Source: Pseudoduganella namucuonensis (GTDB lineage: Bacteria > Pseudomonadota > Gammaproteobacteria > Burkholderiales > Burkholderiaceae_D). Taken from it: a stretch of DNA of 64,000 bases. Below are positions 26,790-35,582 of this stretch, piece by piece. Made by a program: the position numbers and the translations under genes. The notes under the pieces were generated by a model, which saw only the letters and a list, made by a program, of their open reading frames with translations, was not told the DNA's origin and made no database searches. The stretch spans positions 1 through 64,000 of the forward strand of contig NZ_FPBO01000012.1 in the NCBI RefSeq assembly GCF_900116645.1. The letters run 5' to 3'. The first letter of the stretch is position 1; the number at the start of each line of letters is the position of its first letter.

Positions 26790-28787
26790 ATGATACGTTT
26801 TATTCAAGTAAGCCTGATGCGCGGCGTGAAGCCGCTGCTGGAGCAGGTCGATGTCACCCTCAACCCCGGCGACAAGATCGGCCTGATCGGCGCGAACGGC
26901 GCCGGCAAATCCAGCCTGTTCGCGATGATGCGCGGCGAGCTGCATCCGGACCAGGGCGAGATCGATTTCCCCGCCAAATGGCGCGTCGCCTACGTGGCGC
27001 AGGAAACCCCGCCGCTGGAACGCTGCGCCCTGGACTACGCCATCGACGGCGACGTCAACCTGCGCAAGCTGGAGGCGGAACTGGCGCGCCTGGAATCGGA
27101 ACCGGCCACCAGCGAGAACGGCATCGCCATCGGCGAGATCTACAGCGCGCTGGCCGACGCCGACGCCTACACCGTGCAGTCGCGCGGCGAACAGCTGTTG
27201 CTGGGCCTGGGCTTCACGCTGGACCAGATGCAACTGCCGGTGGCCAGCTTCTCCGGCGGCTGGCGCATGCGCCTGAACCTGGCGCAGGCGCTGATGTGCC
27301 CTTCCGACCTGCTGCTGCTCGATGAACCGACCAACCACTTGGACCTGGACGCCATCATCTGGCTGGAGGACTGGCTGAAACGCTATGCCGGCACCCTGAT
27401 CATCATCTCCCACGATCGCGACTTCCTGGACGAGGTGGTGAACGTGGTGGTGCACATCGACGAGCGCAAATTGAAGCGCTACTCGGGCAACTACTCGTCG
27501 TTCGAGCGCCAGCGCGCGGCGCAGATGATCCTGGCCGCCGGCGCGCTGGAAAAGCAGCAGCGCAAGCGCGCCCACCTGGAATCGTTCGTCAACCGCTTCA
27601 AGGCGCAGGCCTCCAAGGCCCGCCAGGCGCAGAGCCGCATGAAGGCGCTGGCCAAGATGGAGGAACTGGCGCCGCTGCGCGCGGCAGCCGAGTTCTCCTT
27701 CGAGTTCCGCGAGCCGCTGAGCGCCCCGAATCCGCTGCTGGTGATGGAGGACGTGGACGCCGGCTACCGGATCGAGAACCAGGACACCGGCGACGTCACC
27801 ACCAAGAGCATCGTCCACGGCATCAATTTCTCGCTGCAGATCGGCCAGCGCATCGGCCTGCTGGGCGTGAACGGCGCGGGTAAATCCACACTGATCAAGA
27901 CCATCGCCGGCGAGCTGTCGCCGCTGACGGGCGACGCCACCATGGGCAAGGGCCTGAACATCGGCTACTTCGCCCAGCACCAGGTGGAGATGCTGCGCCA
28001 CGACGAATCGCCGCTGTGGCACCTGGCCAAGATCGCGCCCACCGTGCGCGAGCAGGAACTGCGCAACTTCCTGGGCGGCTTCAACTTCCCCGGCACCATG
28101 GTCACCAGCTCGATCGCGCCGTTCTCCGGCGGCGAGAAGGCGCGCCTGGCGCTGGCGCTGATCGTGTGGCAGCGCCCCAACCTGCTGCTGCTCGATGAAC
28201 CGACCAACCACCTGGATCTGGAAACGCGCGAGGCGCTGACCGAGGCGCTGGCGCAGTTCGAGGGCACGCTGGTGGTGGTGTCGCACGATCGCCACCTGCT
28301 GCGCGCGACCACCGACCAGTTCATCATCGTCGCCGACGGCAAGCTGCAACCGTTCGACGGCGACCTGGACGACTACAAGGACTGGCTGTTCCAGACCAAG
28401 CTGGGCAAGGGCACCGACGTGCTGCCGGCGGCCGGCAAGGCCAACAAGGCCGACTTCCCGGTGGCCTCGCCCGTGGCGCCGCCGGCCGCGCCTGTGGCCA
28501 ACAGCAAGGACCAGAAGCGGTTGGACGCCGAGCAGCGCCAGAAGCTGTCCGCGCTGCGCAAGCCGATCGAGAACAAGATCAAGCGCCTGGAGGAGAGCAT
28601 CGCCAAGCGCCAGGCGCAGAAGGCCGAGATCGACACGAAGATGGGCGACAGCGCCATCTACGAGGCGGCCAACAAGGTCAAGCTCAAGGCCTTGCTGGCC
28701 GACCAGGCCTTCTACACCAAGGACCTGGAACAGCTGGAGGGCGAGTGGCTGGAGCTGCAGGAGCAGTTGGAAGGCCTGGCGGCGTAA
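26790..28787 (+). CDS. ABC-F family ATPase, YheS-like
   Basis: A 665-residue soluble protein with two ABC domains and no membrane segments. First Walker A GANGAGKSS with signature FSGGWRMRL; second Walker A GVNGAGKST with signature FSGGEKARL; each domain has LLLLDEPTNHLDL. A linker between them and a C-terminal coiled coil (about 570-665, KLSALRKPIENKIKRLEESIAKRQ) complete the ABC-F layout. The start MIRFIQVSLMRGVKPLLEQV matches the YheS group. These proteins act on ribosomes. Transcribed 12 bases after prmB, another ribosome-related gene. Confidence 0.92.
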   Translation: MIRFIQVSLMRGVKPLLEQVDVTLNPGDKIGLIGANGAGKSSLFAMMRGELHPDQGEIDFPAKWRVAYVAQETPPLERCALDYAIDGDVNLRKLEAELARLESEPATSENGIAIGEIYSALADADAYTVQSRGEQLLLGLGFTLDQMQLPVASFSGGWRMRLNLAQALMCPSDLLLLDEPTNHLDLDAIIWLEDWLKRYAGTLIIISHDRDFLDEVVNVVVHIDERKLKRYSGNYSSFERQRAAQMILAAGALEKQQRKRAHLESFVNRFKAQASKARQAQSRMKALAKMEELAPLRAAAEFSFEFREPLSAPNPLLVMEDVDAGYRIENQDTGDVTTKSIVHGINFSLQIGQRIGLLGVNGAGKSTLIKTIAGELSPLTGDATMGKGLNIGYFAQHQVEMLRHDESPLWHLAKIAPTVREQELRNFLGGFNFPGTMVTSSIAPFSGGEKARLALALIVWQRPNLLLLDEPTNHLDLETREALTEALAQFEGTLVVVSHDRHLLRATTDQFIIVADGKLQPFDGDLDDYKDWLFQTKLGKGTDVLPAAGKANKADFPVASPVAPPAAPVANSKDQKRLDAEQRQKLSALRKPIENKIKRLEESIAKRQAQKAEIDTKMGDSAIYEAANKVKLKALLADQAFYTKDLEQLEGEWLELQEQLEGLAA

Positions 28788-28821
28788 TCCAAGCCAACGC
28801 CGCGCCAGTGCCGCGCGCCGC

Positions 28822-29307
28822 CTACGCGGCGTGCAGCGCCCCCCGGCCCGCGCGCCGTATCGCCATCAGCTTGTCGATGTCGACCACGATCAACCGCCTC
28901 CCGGCCGGCGTTTCCCCTATCCCCAGCAGATAGTCCACCTCCTTGGCCAGCCCGGGCATCGGCTGTATCTTCTCCTCGGCCAGCGTGACGACGTCGGTCA
29001 CGCCGTCGGTCACCATGCCCATCACGCAGGTCGACAGCTGCAGGATGATCACGTCCGTGCGCGGGTCGTGCTGCGGCGGGCGGGGTCCGAAGGCGATGCG
29101 CATGTCCACGATCGGCATGATCAAGCCGCGCGACACCGCCACGCCGCCGATGATCTCGCCATCCTCCGAAATGCGCTCGAGCGCGTTCAGCGGCCGCAAT
29201 TCCCGCACCTTTCGATAGTCGAGTGCGTACTCCAGCCCGCCAAGACGGAAACTCAGATACTGACGGGGCGCGGTTTCCTGGGCGCCGATAGGGGTCGCGG
29301 ATTGCAT
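28822..29307 (-). CDS. cheW: CheW-like chemotaxis adaptor
   Basis: A 161-residue CheW-domain protein (QYLSFRLGGLEYALDYRKVREL ... GVAVSRGLIMPIVDMRIAFG ... VDYLLGIGETPAGRRLIVVDIDKL). CheW couples methyl-accepting receptors to the CheA kinase. Start is placed at the ATG 29307, which has AGGAA upstream, not at an earlier in-frame ATG. No other core che gene lies nearby, so it may serve a distant array. Convergent with the ABC-F gene. Confidence 0.92.
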   Translation of the reverse strand: MQSATPIGAQETAPRQYLSFRLGGLEYALDYRKVRELRPLNALERISEDGEIIGGVAVSRGLIMPIVDMRIAFGPRPPQHDPRTDVIILQLSTCVMGMVTDGVTDVVTLAEEKIQPMPGLAKEVDYLLGIGETPAGRRLIVVDIDKLMAIRRAGRGALHAA

Positions 29308-29486
29308 GGTGTTCCTTTCGCTGTGAGTCACGCGTACACCTATCCTAACCGTCGTCGTCCCGGCAAGAGTTGATGGCAGTCAATGTTTCCCGCGCAACAC
29401 AGTCGATCATCGGCGCCGCGGAAAACGCTACAATGGATGGACGCCCGCGCCCACACCCACCCGATGTCTCACAAGAAGGCCTGCCC

Positions 29487-30659
29487 ATGTACCAGTGGCT
29501 CAAGCGTTTGATCAACGGCGCCGACGAGCCGCGCGGCCCCGCCACGCCCAGCCCGCCCCGCGCGCCTGACGCGGCCAGCGAGCCCGGCGCGCCGCCCGCC
29601 GCCGTGGCGCCCGCTCGCGCGCCCACTGGCCCAGCCGCGCCCCGCACGTCCGCAGCCGCTGTGGCGCCGGCCCACGCAGCCACCGGCCCGGCGGGCAACG
29701 CGACGGCCGCCAAGCCGTCCACGCGCGTCGCCCCCGTTCCCGCCTACGGCCAGGCCGACCACGCCAACGACCGCTATTTCGCCTGGCTGTTCGGCCCCGT
29801 CCAGCCGGACCGTGAAGACATCAGCCCCGCCGAGGCCAGCGTGCTGGCCGCGCTGGCCGACATCGTGCGCGCGCCGCAAACGGGCGCGGACCTGATGCGG
29901 CGCATGCCCGGCCTGTTGCCGCAACTGCTGCAGAGCCTGCGCAGCGAGAACTTCCACGCGGCCGACGTGGCGCGCAAGATCTCCAGCGACCTGGTCCTGG
30001 TGGCGGCCGTGCTGCGCCTGGCCAACAGCACCGCGCTCGGCTCCGGCAAGCCCGTCTCCAGCATCGAGCACGCGGTCATGGTGATCGGCCAGGAGGGCTT
30101 GCGCCAGCTGGTCACCGCCGTCGCCTTCAAGCCCATCGTCGACCTCAACTCCGGCCCGTACACGCGCCAGCTGGCGCCGCGCATCTGGGAACAGGCCGAA
30201 TACTGCGCCATCGCCTGCCGCATGCTGGCGCCGTCGCAGGCGGTGGAGCCGCTGGACGTCTTCCTCGCCGGCCTGGTGCAGAACGCCGGCCTGCTGGTGT
30301 CGCTGCGCATGATGGACCAGGCTACGGGGCCGGCGCACGGCATGGGTGGCATGGGTGGCATGGGTGGCAAACAATACTGCGAGCGCCTGCAAAACAGCGC
30401 CAACCTGGTCGCCGCCGGCATCGCGCAGGAATGGCGCTTCCCGCCCGCCGTGATCCAGGCCGTGCGCGAACAGAACACGCTGCGGCGCGGCGCCGCGCAA
30501 TCACCCATGGGCCGCGTGCTGGCGCTGGCCGACTACCTGGCCAAGCTCAAGGTGCTGTCCATGCATGGCAAGCCGGAGGACGTGGACGACGCCATGTTCG
30601 ACGCCCTGCCACCCGAGGCGCTGGCCTGCCACGCCGACCTGGAACAACGTGAACATTGA
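29487..30659 (+). CDS. HDOD-domain protein
   Basis: A 390-residue protein. Residues 1-10 (MYQWLKRLIN) are followed by a long Pro/Ala-rich linker (about 15-85) and then an HDOD domain (about 120-370), recognisable from LLPQLLQSLRSENFHAADVARKISSDLVLVAAVLRLANS and SSIEHAVMVIGQEGLRQLVTAVAF. HDOD proteins lack the metal-binding HD residues and act in signalling. A GMGGMGGMGG insert is encoded by a 9-bp tandem repeat. A TACAAT box upstream may be its -10. Divergent from cheW, so a link to chemotaxis or second-messenger signalling is possible but unproven. Confidence 0.88.
   Translation: MYQWLKRLINGADEPRGPATPSPPRAPDAASEPGAPPAAVAPARAPTGPAAPRTSAAAVAPAHAATGPAGNATAAKPSTRVAPVPAYGQADHANDRYFAWLFGPVQPDREDISPAEASVLAALADIVRAPQTGADLMRRMPGLLPQLLQSLRSENFHAADVARKISSDLVLVAAVLRLANSTALGSGKPVSSIEHAVMVIGQEGLRQLVTAVAFKPIVDLNSGPYTRQLAPRIWEQAEYCAIACRMLAPSQAVEPLDVFLAGLVQNAGLLVSLRMMDQATGPAHGMGGMGGMGGKQYCERLQNSANLVAAGIAQEWRFPPAVIQAVREQNTLRRGAAQSPMGRVLALADYLAKLKVLSMHGKPEDVDDAMFDALPPEALACHADLEQREH
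30339..30368 (+). repeat. Three 9-bp tandem repeats inside the HDOD gene
   Basis: GGCATGGGT is repeated three times without error at 30339-30365, followed by GGC. It encodes Gly-Met-Gly-Gly-Met-Gly-Gly-Met-Gly-Gly, an insert in the HDOD domain. Such repeats can change copy number by slippage; because the unit is 9 bp the frame is kept. Confidence 0.85.
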
Positions 30660-31047
30660 CATCAATCCGGACGAGGTGGAGTTCTCCGCCATCCGCGCGC
30701 AGGGGCCGGGCGGGCAAAACGTCAACAAGGTGTCGAACGCGGTGCACCTGCGCTTCAACATCGCCGCCTCCACGCTGCCGGACGCCATCAAGGAACGCCT
30801 GCTGGCGCTGCGCGACCAGCGCATCACCAAGGATGGCGTGGTGGTGCTGAAGGCGCAGCAGTCGCGCAGCCTGGAGGCGAACAAGGAGGAGGCGTTGCGG
30901 CGCTTGCGGGAACTGGTGGACGGCGTGGCCGTGTTGCCCACGCCGCGCCGGCCCACGCGCCCCACCCGCAGTTCCCAGCGCAAGCGGCTGGACGGCAAGA
31001 CCAAGGACGCGGAGCGCAAGCAGCTGCGCGGCAAAGTGCGTTACTGA
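30649..31047 (+). CDS. arfB: Peptidyl-tRNA hydrolase for stalled ribosomes
   Basis: A 132-residue protein with the release-factor GGQ loop in AIRAQGPGGQNVNKVSNAVHLRF and a lysine/arginine-rich C-terminal tail (RKRLDGKTKDAERKQLRGKVRY) that enters the empty mRNA channel. This is the ArfB (YaeJ) layout. It rescues ribosomes stalled on mRNAs without stop codons. The start is GTG 30649, overlapping the HDOD stop by 11 bases; an upstream ATG would add residues alien to the family. Its 3' end overlaps the convergent FapA-like gene by seven bases. Confidence 0.92.
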   Translation: MNIDINPDEVEFSAIRAQGPGGQNVNKVSNAVHLRFNIAASTLPDAIKERLLALRDQRITKDGVVVLKAQQSRSLEANKEEALRRLRELVDGVAVLPTPRRPTRPTRSSQRKRLDGKTKDAERKQLRGKVRY

Positions 31048-32912
31048 GCCGGGACGGCCCGCCAGTCCACCGAGCCGCTGCTGCCGCTGAAGATGGCCGC
31101 CACGCGCGACGCCGTGGCGCGCAGGCGGGATTTGATTTCCCTCGGGGCCAGGTCGTACGCGGCGCCGTGGTCCGGGTTGTAGAGCATGGTGCGCACCACG
31201 GTTTCGCCCTCCACCAGCTTCACCACGCAGCGGCCCTCGCCCAGCAGCGCTTCCTTCTGGCGCAGCACGGCGGCGGCCTGTTCGCGCGTCTGCGCCTGCA
31301 GGCCCTGCGCCTCCTTGGCGCTCAGCGACAGCTTGCCCACGGAGCGCAACGCCGGTCCCACCTGCACCGCCATCTTCTGGAACAGCGCCAGTTGCTCGGG
31401 CGTGAGCACCACCTCCTGCTTGCGCACGCGGGTCGCCAGGGTCAGGTAGTTGCGCACGTCCGGCTCGTTGGTGATGGCGTCGATGTCGGCCTTGTGGCGG
31501 GCCGCGACGGCGCCGTGGCGCGCGGCCTTTTCCTCGTACTCGGCGATGGCCTTGTCGTACTTGGCGGTGTCCGGCACCATGGGGAACAGTAGCATTTCGA
31601 TCTGCTTGCGCGGGCCGGCGCTGCCGATCTCGATGCGGCGGGCGGCGATGGCGCAACCGGACGCGTTCTTGATCACCACCTCGTCGGCCATGATCTCGCA
31701 GTTGGACGCCTCGCCTATCACCACGCGGGTGCCGGAAATGATGCAGCTCTCGGCGCGGCCCAGCACCACGTCGCCCTGTTTGGTCTGCAGCACCGCGTTC
31801 GAGGCCACGCCCTTGACGTTGATGTGGCCGTCCACGTTGGTGGCGGCGCCGCCCATCAGGTTGCGCTGCAGGTTGATGACGCCGCCGCGCGAATTGATGT
31901 TGCCGTACACGTCGCCGTGGATGGTGATGCTGCCGCCGTCGACGCTGCGCTGCTCCTGCACCTCGCCGAACTCCTCGTATTCGCCCGTCAGCTGCAGGTT
32001 GCCCGTGGTGCGCACGCTGACGCCCTCGCGGCTGATGATCTTGGGGCCGATGGAGATCTTCTTGCTGCCGTCCACGCTGATGAAGCCCTCGACGGCGGAG
32101 ACCAGGAACTCCACGCCGTTCACGGTTTCCACCAGGGTGCCTGGGCCGGCCACGCTGGCCAGGTCGATGTCCCGGGGCTGTGGCGCCTCCAGCGGAATGC
32201 CGGACAGCTCGTAGCCGCGGATGCCCGCCACCATCGGCACCTTGCGCAGCAGCTTGACGTGCGGCGGCACCTGCGGGAAGCGGTTCTGGAAGGTGTTCAG
32301 GTCGAAGCGGCCATTGGCCATCTCGCGCGGCGCGTTGCTGCGGTGCAGGCTCTGCGACACCTCGACGATGGCGGCGTCGCGCCCCGGGGTGGCGGCCAGC
32401 CGGCGCGCCGCGATCAGCCGCGTGACGCGGCCGGCGGCGATGGTGGCCCGCACCGCCGGCGCGTCGATGCCGAAGCGGATGCCCTTGACCCACATGTCGG
32501 CAACGAATTCCTCGAAAATCAGCCTGGCCGGCTGCGGCGGCATGTCCGGGGCGAAGAAGAACACGGGCTCGAAATAGTACTCGGCCTCGCCGTTGATGAT
32601 CTTGACGGACTTGTACAGCTCTCGGCGCTCGGGCGGAAACGGCGCGATGCCGTCCGCGAAACGGATCAGCGGCTTGCCCTTCACATTGTCCGGCAGCTCC
32701 GCGCCCGCGTTGTAGAGCGCGCGGATGAAGACCGCGTAGTCCAGCCCCGTGAAATAACCGTTCCCCAGGAAGACGTGGTTCACCGCGGCCTGGCTGGCCG
32801 CCGCCGTGGCGTCGCCGCGGAAGTAGACCCCGTCCGCGCGCTGGACCAGCGAGGATGGCAATTCGCCCCCCGCCGGCGCTTCAGCGGCCTGTACGTCGTT
32901 GGACACCCGCAT
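31041..32912 (-). CDS. FapA/DUF342-family protein, second of a tandem pair
   Basis: A 623-residue protein. After an N-terminal region (1-190), the central part (about 215-430) is the FapA/DUF342 beta-helix: repeated short strands such as GSITIHGDVYGNINSRGGVINLQ and AESCIISGTRVVIGEASNCEIMADEVV. The C-terminal part (about 450-560) is helical and probably coiled coil. It is homologous over its length to the gene upstream, so the two are tandem paralogues. FapA-type proteins are named from flagellar assembly loci, but no flagellar genes are in the window. Start at ATG 32912, five bases after the upstream stop. Confidence 0.85.
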   Translation of the reverse strand: MRVSNDVQAAEAPAGGELPSSLVQRADGVYFRGDATAAASQAAVNHVFLGNGYFTGLDYAVFIRALYNAGAELPDNVKGKPLIRFADGIAPFPPERRELYKSVKIINGEAEYYFEPVFFFAPDMPPQPARLIFEEFVADMWVKGIRFGIDAPAVRATIAAGRVTRLIAARRLAATPGRDAAIVEVSQSLHRSNAPREMANGRFDLNTFQNRFPQVPPHVKLLRKVPMVAGIRGYELSGIPLEAPQPRDIDLASVAGPGTLVETVNGVEFLVSAVEGFISVDGSKKISIGPKIISREGVSVRTTGNLQLTGEYEEFGEVQEQRSVDGGSITIHGDVYGNINSRGGVINLQRNLMGGAATNVDGHINVKGVASNAVLQTKQGDVVLGRAESCIISGTRVVIGEASNCEIMADEVVIKNASGCAIAARRIEIGSAGPRKQIEMLLFPMVPDTAKYDKAIAEYEEKAARHGAVAARHKADIDAITNEPDVRNYLTLATRVRKQEVVLTPEQLALFQKMAVQVGPALRSVGKLSLSAKEAQGLQAQTREQAAAVLRQKEALLGEGRCVVKLVEGETVVRTMLYNPDHGAAYDLAPREIKSRLRATASRVAAIFSGSSGSVDWRAVPAQ

Positions 32913-32917
32913 TCCCC

Positions 32918-34804
32918 TCAATCCCGCTCTTCGACACTATAGACCCAGTCCAGCGCGCCCATCGTTTCGGAGAACACCACCTCGCTGCCCGGCTGGGCGC
33001 CGCGCAGGAAGGCCTTGCAGTCCTTGGGCGCGACATTGGCGGCGGTCCTGGCGTCGGCCTTCAGCGGCAGGGTGCACACCGTGGTCTCGCCGGACACCAT
33101 CTGGATTTTACAGCGCGCCTGGCCGGAGGCCGCCATTTTCTGCCACAGCAGCTCGTCCATCTGCGCGCGCCGCACGCCCAGCTGCGACTCGGCGGCCTTC
33201 ATTTTCTGCAGCAGGTGCCCCACCGTCTTCAGTTGCGGCTCCACCGCCGCCGCCATTTTCTTCAGCTGCGGCGCCTGTTCCGCCGTCAGCGTCAGCTCGC
33301 CCTTGCGCATTTGCGCCGTCAGCGTCATGTAGCCGCGCACCTGCGGTATCGAGGTGATCTGGTTGGCCTCGTCCTGGAACTGCGCGCGCAGCGCCTCCAG
33401 CGCGGCGCACTTGTCGCGCAGCTCCGCGAGCTGGGCGTCGAGCGGGGCCAGGTCCGGCACCTGCATCAGCACCCGCATCTCGGTCTGCCGGCGCGGGCCG
33501 GCGCTTTCGATCTCCACCACGCGCGCGGCCACGGCGCAGCCCTCGGCCAGGCCGATGCGCAGCTCGTCGGCCATGATCTCGCAGTTGGAGGCCTCCTCGA
33601 TCACCACCCTGGTGCCGATGATGACGCAGTTCTCGGCCCGGCCCTTGAGCGTGACGTCGCCGTCGCGCGCGTGCACGATGGCGCCGGACGCCACGCCCTT
33701 GATGCGGATGTCGCCCTTGGCGTTGACGGCGCTGCCGCCCACCAGGTTGGCGCCCAGCGCGATGGTGCCGCCGCTGGAAGTGATGTTGCCGAACACATTG
33801 CCGTGGATGGTGATGTCGCTGCCCATCACCTCGCGCAGCTCCTGCACGTCGCCCAACTCCTCGAAGGCGCCGGCCAGCTCCAGGTTGCCCGTGGTGCGCC
33901 CGCTCACGCCGTCGCGGCTGATGATCTTGTCGCGCACCGAGATCGTGCCGGCCTTGGCGTCGACGTCCAGGAAGCCATCCTTGTCGGCCACCAGGAACTC
34001 GCCCTCGGCGGCGCGCTCGATCACCGTGCCCTCGCCTATCCAGCGGCGGAAATCGAGGTCGGCGGGCGGCTGCGGCAGCAGCACCACGCCGCTCACCTCC
34101 AGGCCGCGCGCGCCGCTCACGCCCGGCATCTTGCGCAGCAGGCGCATGCCCTTGCGGATCTGCGGGAAGCGGTTCTGGAAGCTGTGCAGGTCCACCCTGC
34201 CGTCCTTTTTCTCGCGCGGCGCGTCGCTGCGGTGCAGCTCCTGCGACACCTCCACCACGTGGGCGTCGATGCTGGGCTCGGGCTCCAGCCGCCGCGCCAC
34301 CGTGGTGCGGTCGCCGCGGCTGGCGGCGATGGCGGCGCGCACCGCGTCCAGGTCGATCCCGTAGCGCACGCCCTTGTTCCACAGCTCGGCCACGAACTCG
34401 TCCGCGTCGAGCTTGACCGGGCGTTCCGGGATCACGGTGCCGTCGGGCAGCACCTCCTCCTCGTAGAACAGCGGCTCGAACACGTATTCGGCCAAGCCCT
34501 GGCCCATCTTGAAGCCGCGGTACAGCGCGCGGCGCTGCGGCTCGAAGCGCAGCGCGGCGTCGGCGATGCGTATCAGCGCCTCGCCGGGCGGTCCCGGCGG
34601 CAGCGGCGGCCCGACGTTGAACAGGGCCTTGATGAACACCGGGTAGTCCAGGCCTGCCAGGAACAGGCCGGACAGGAACAGCTGGCCGATGGCGGCGATG
34701 AAGGTGGCGGGAGGCTGCGCGGCGTCCAGGAACACGCCGTCCTGGCGCTGGATCACGCCATTGGGCAGAACTGGTGCGTTGGCCGCTGCGACTTTGTCTA
34801 CCAC
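32918..34804 (-). CDS. FapA/DUF342-family protein, first of a tandem pair
   Basis: A 628-residue protein with the same layout as its neighbour: N-terminal region, FapA beta-helix (about 260-450, with SDITIHGNVFGNITSSGGTIAL and AENCVIIGTRVVIEEASNCEI) and a helical C-terminal part. The start is taken at GTG 34804 because GGAGG lies six bases before it; an ATG at 34849 has no ribosome binding site. The pair form an operon. Likely cytoplasmic scaffold or regulator by family, possibly linked to surface or motility functions; the true role is unknown. Confidence 0.85.
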   Translation of the reverse strand: MVDKVAAANAPVLPNGVIQRQDGVFLDAAQPPATFIAAIGQLFLSGLFLAGLDYPVFIKALFNVGPPLPPGPPGEALIRIADAALRFEPQRRALYRGFKMGQGLAEYVFEPLFYEEEVLPDGTVIPERPVKLDADEFVAELWNKGVRYGIDLDAVRAAIAASRGDRTTVARRLEPEPSIDAHVVEVSQELHRSDAPREKKDGRVDLHSFQNRFPQIRKGMRLLRKMPGVSGARGLEVSGVVLLPQPPADLDFRRWIGEGTVIERAAEGEFLVADKDGFLDVDAKAGTISVRDKIISRDGVSGRTTGNLELAGAFEELGDVQELREVMGSDITIHGNVFGNITSSGGTIALGANLVGGSAVNAKGDIRIKGVASGAIVHARDGDVTLKGRAENCVIIGTRVVIEEASNCEIMADELRIGLAEGCAVAARVVEIESAGPRRQTEMRVLMQVPDLAPLDAQLAELRDKCAALEALRAQFQDEANQITSIPQVRGYMTLTAQMRKGELTLTAEQAPQLKKMAAAVEPQLKTVGHLLQKMKAAESQLGVRRAQMDELLWQKMAASGQARCKIQMVSGETTVCTLPLKADARTAANVAPKDCKAFLRGAQPGSEVVFSETMGALDWVYSVEERD

Positions 34805-34996
34805 AAATATCCTCCGAGCATGGAAAATGCCAGCGACAACATCATCCATGGGAAACGTGATTCCTGCAAGGAAATAATGTTACACGTAAGCCAAGTACAA
34901 CATGGAATTTTCGTTGGCGCGCTGCAGCAATGCTACGCCCAAGCGCAAGCCCGCGCCAGCGCTTGGCCGGCGGCGGTACACTGATGAGCAAAGGCG
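34805..34996. other. Intergenic region upstream of the FapA-like pair
   Basis: About 190 bases that must carry the promoter of the FapA-like operon. It is locally AT-rich (34840-34915). No gene or clear promoter boxes could be assigned. Confidence 0.4.
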
Positions 34997-35012
34997 CCCG
35001 GCGAAGGCCGGG
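34997..35012 (-). terminator. Hairpin behind the small periplasmic protein gene
   Basis: CCCGGC-GAAG-GCCGGG (34997-35012) forms a tight GC stem 25 bases downstream of the minus-strand gene ending at 35038. On the minus strand it is followed by CGCCTTTGC, so the T-tract is poor; possible intrinsic terminator. Confidence 0.45.
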
Positions 35013-35037
35013 TGGCGGAGGGTTTGGAGATGAAGGC

Positions 35038-35403
35038 TTAACGGCGTGGCGGGATGGCGTAGACTTCCTGGCCGGCCTCGTTGATCTGGCGGCGCAGGTC
35101 GCGGCGCTCGTCGGGCGTCATGCGGCCGGCGCGGCGGGCCGTCTCGGCGTTGCTGGTGGATTCCTGCAGCACCCGGCGGTGCTCCTCGGCGCGCGCCTCG
35201 AAGGAACGCGAATCGCGCTCCGGGCGCTGCGGGCGGTTGTCGCCGCGCTCTTCCTTGCGCGGCGGGGCGTCGCGGTCGCCTGGGCCGTTGGCGTGGGCGG
35301 ACACGCCCAACAGGGAAAAGCACACGGCCAGCGTCCCCACGCAAACGCGGACCAGCTCATGCGCACGGGGCGACGCGTTCGAATTGTGGAGTTGCTTGCT
35401 CAT
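35038..35403 (-). CDS. Small exported basic protein of unknown function
   Basis: A 121-residue protein with a hydrophobic signal segment (about residues 17-38, VCVGTLAVCFSLLGVSAHA) and a highly charged mature part (RPQRPERDSRSFEARAEEHRR ... MTPDERRDLRRQINEAGQEVY). GAGGAAG precedes the ATG at 35403. It is divergent from the OmpR-like regulator and could be one of its targets or an accessory to it. The DERRDLRRQI pattern recalls short periplasmic stress proteins but no family assignment is secure. Confidence 0.7.
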   Translation of the reverse strand: MSKQLHNSNASPRAHELVRVCVGTLAVCFSLLGVSAHANGPGDRDAPPRKEERGDNRPQRPERDSRSFEARAEEHRRVLQESTSNAETARRAGRMTPDERRDLRRQINEAGQEVYAIPPRR

Positions 35404-35476
35404 GGTCTTCCTCTTCGTACTACCTAGCCCCAAGTGTATGGCCTATTCCCCGCCAGGGTAAGGCTGTTAGCGTAAA

Positions 35477-35516
35477 GTTTGTAACAGTTTGTAATGCGTT
35501 TGTGCAAGCGTTTGCC
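35477..35516 (+). promoter_or_regulatory. 10-bp direct repeats, candidate OmpR-type operator
   Basis: GTTTGTAACA (35477-35486) is followed directly by GTTTGTAATG (35487-35496), then CGTTTGTGCA and AGCGTTTGCC with the TTTG core kept at 10- to 12-base spacing. Winged-helix OmpR-family regulators bind head-to-tail repeats with about this period. The site is 67-106 bases upstream of the regulator's ATG, suitable for autoregulation, and also faces the divergent small periplasmic gene. Confidence 0.5.
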
Positions 35517-35582
35517 AGCGGCGAATATGACGTTACCATAGCGACATACTTAAGACAATTCCTAGACCCATCGGGCTGCATC

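Noticed and set aside
25902..28349. Long minus-strand open frame opposite prmB and the ABC-F gene
   Set aside because: Spans two real genes with clear motifs on the plus strand; composition is that of a shadow.
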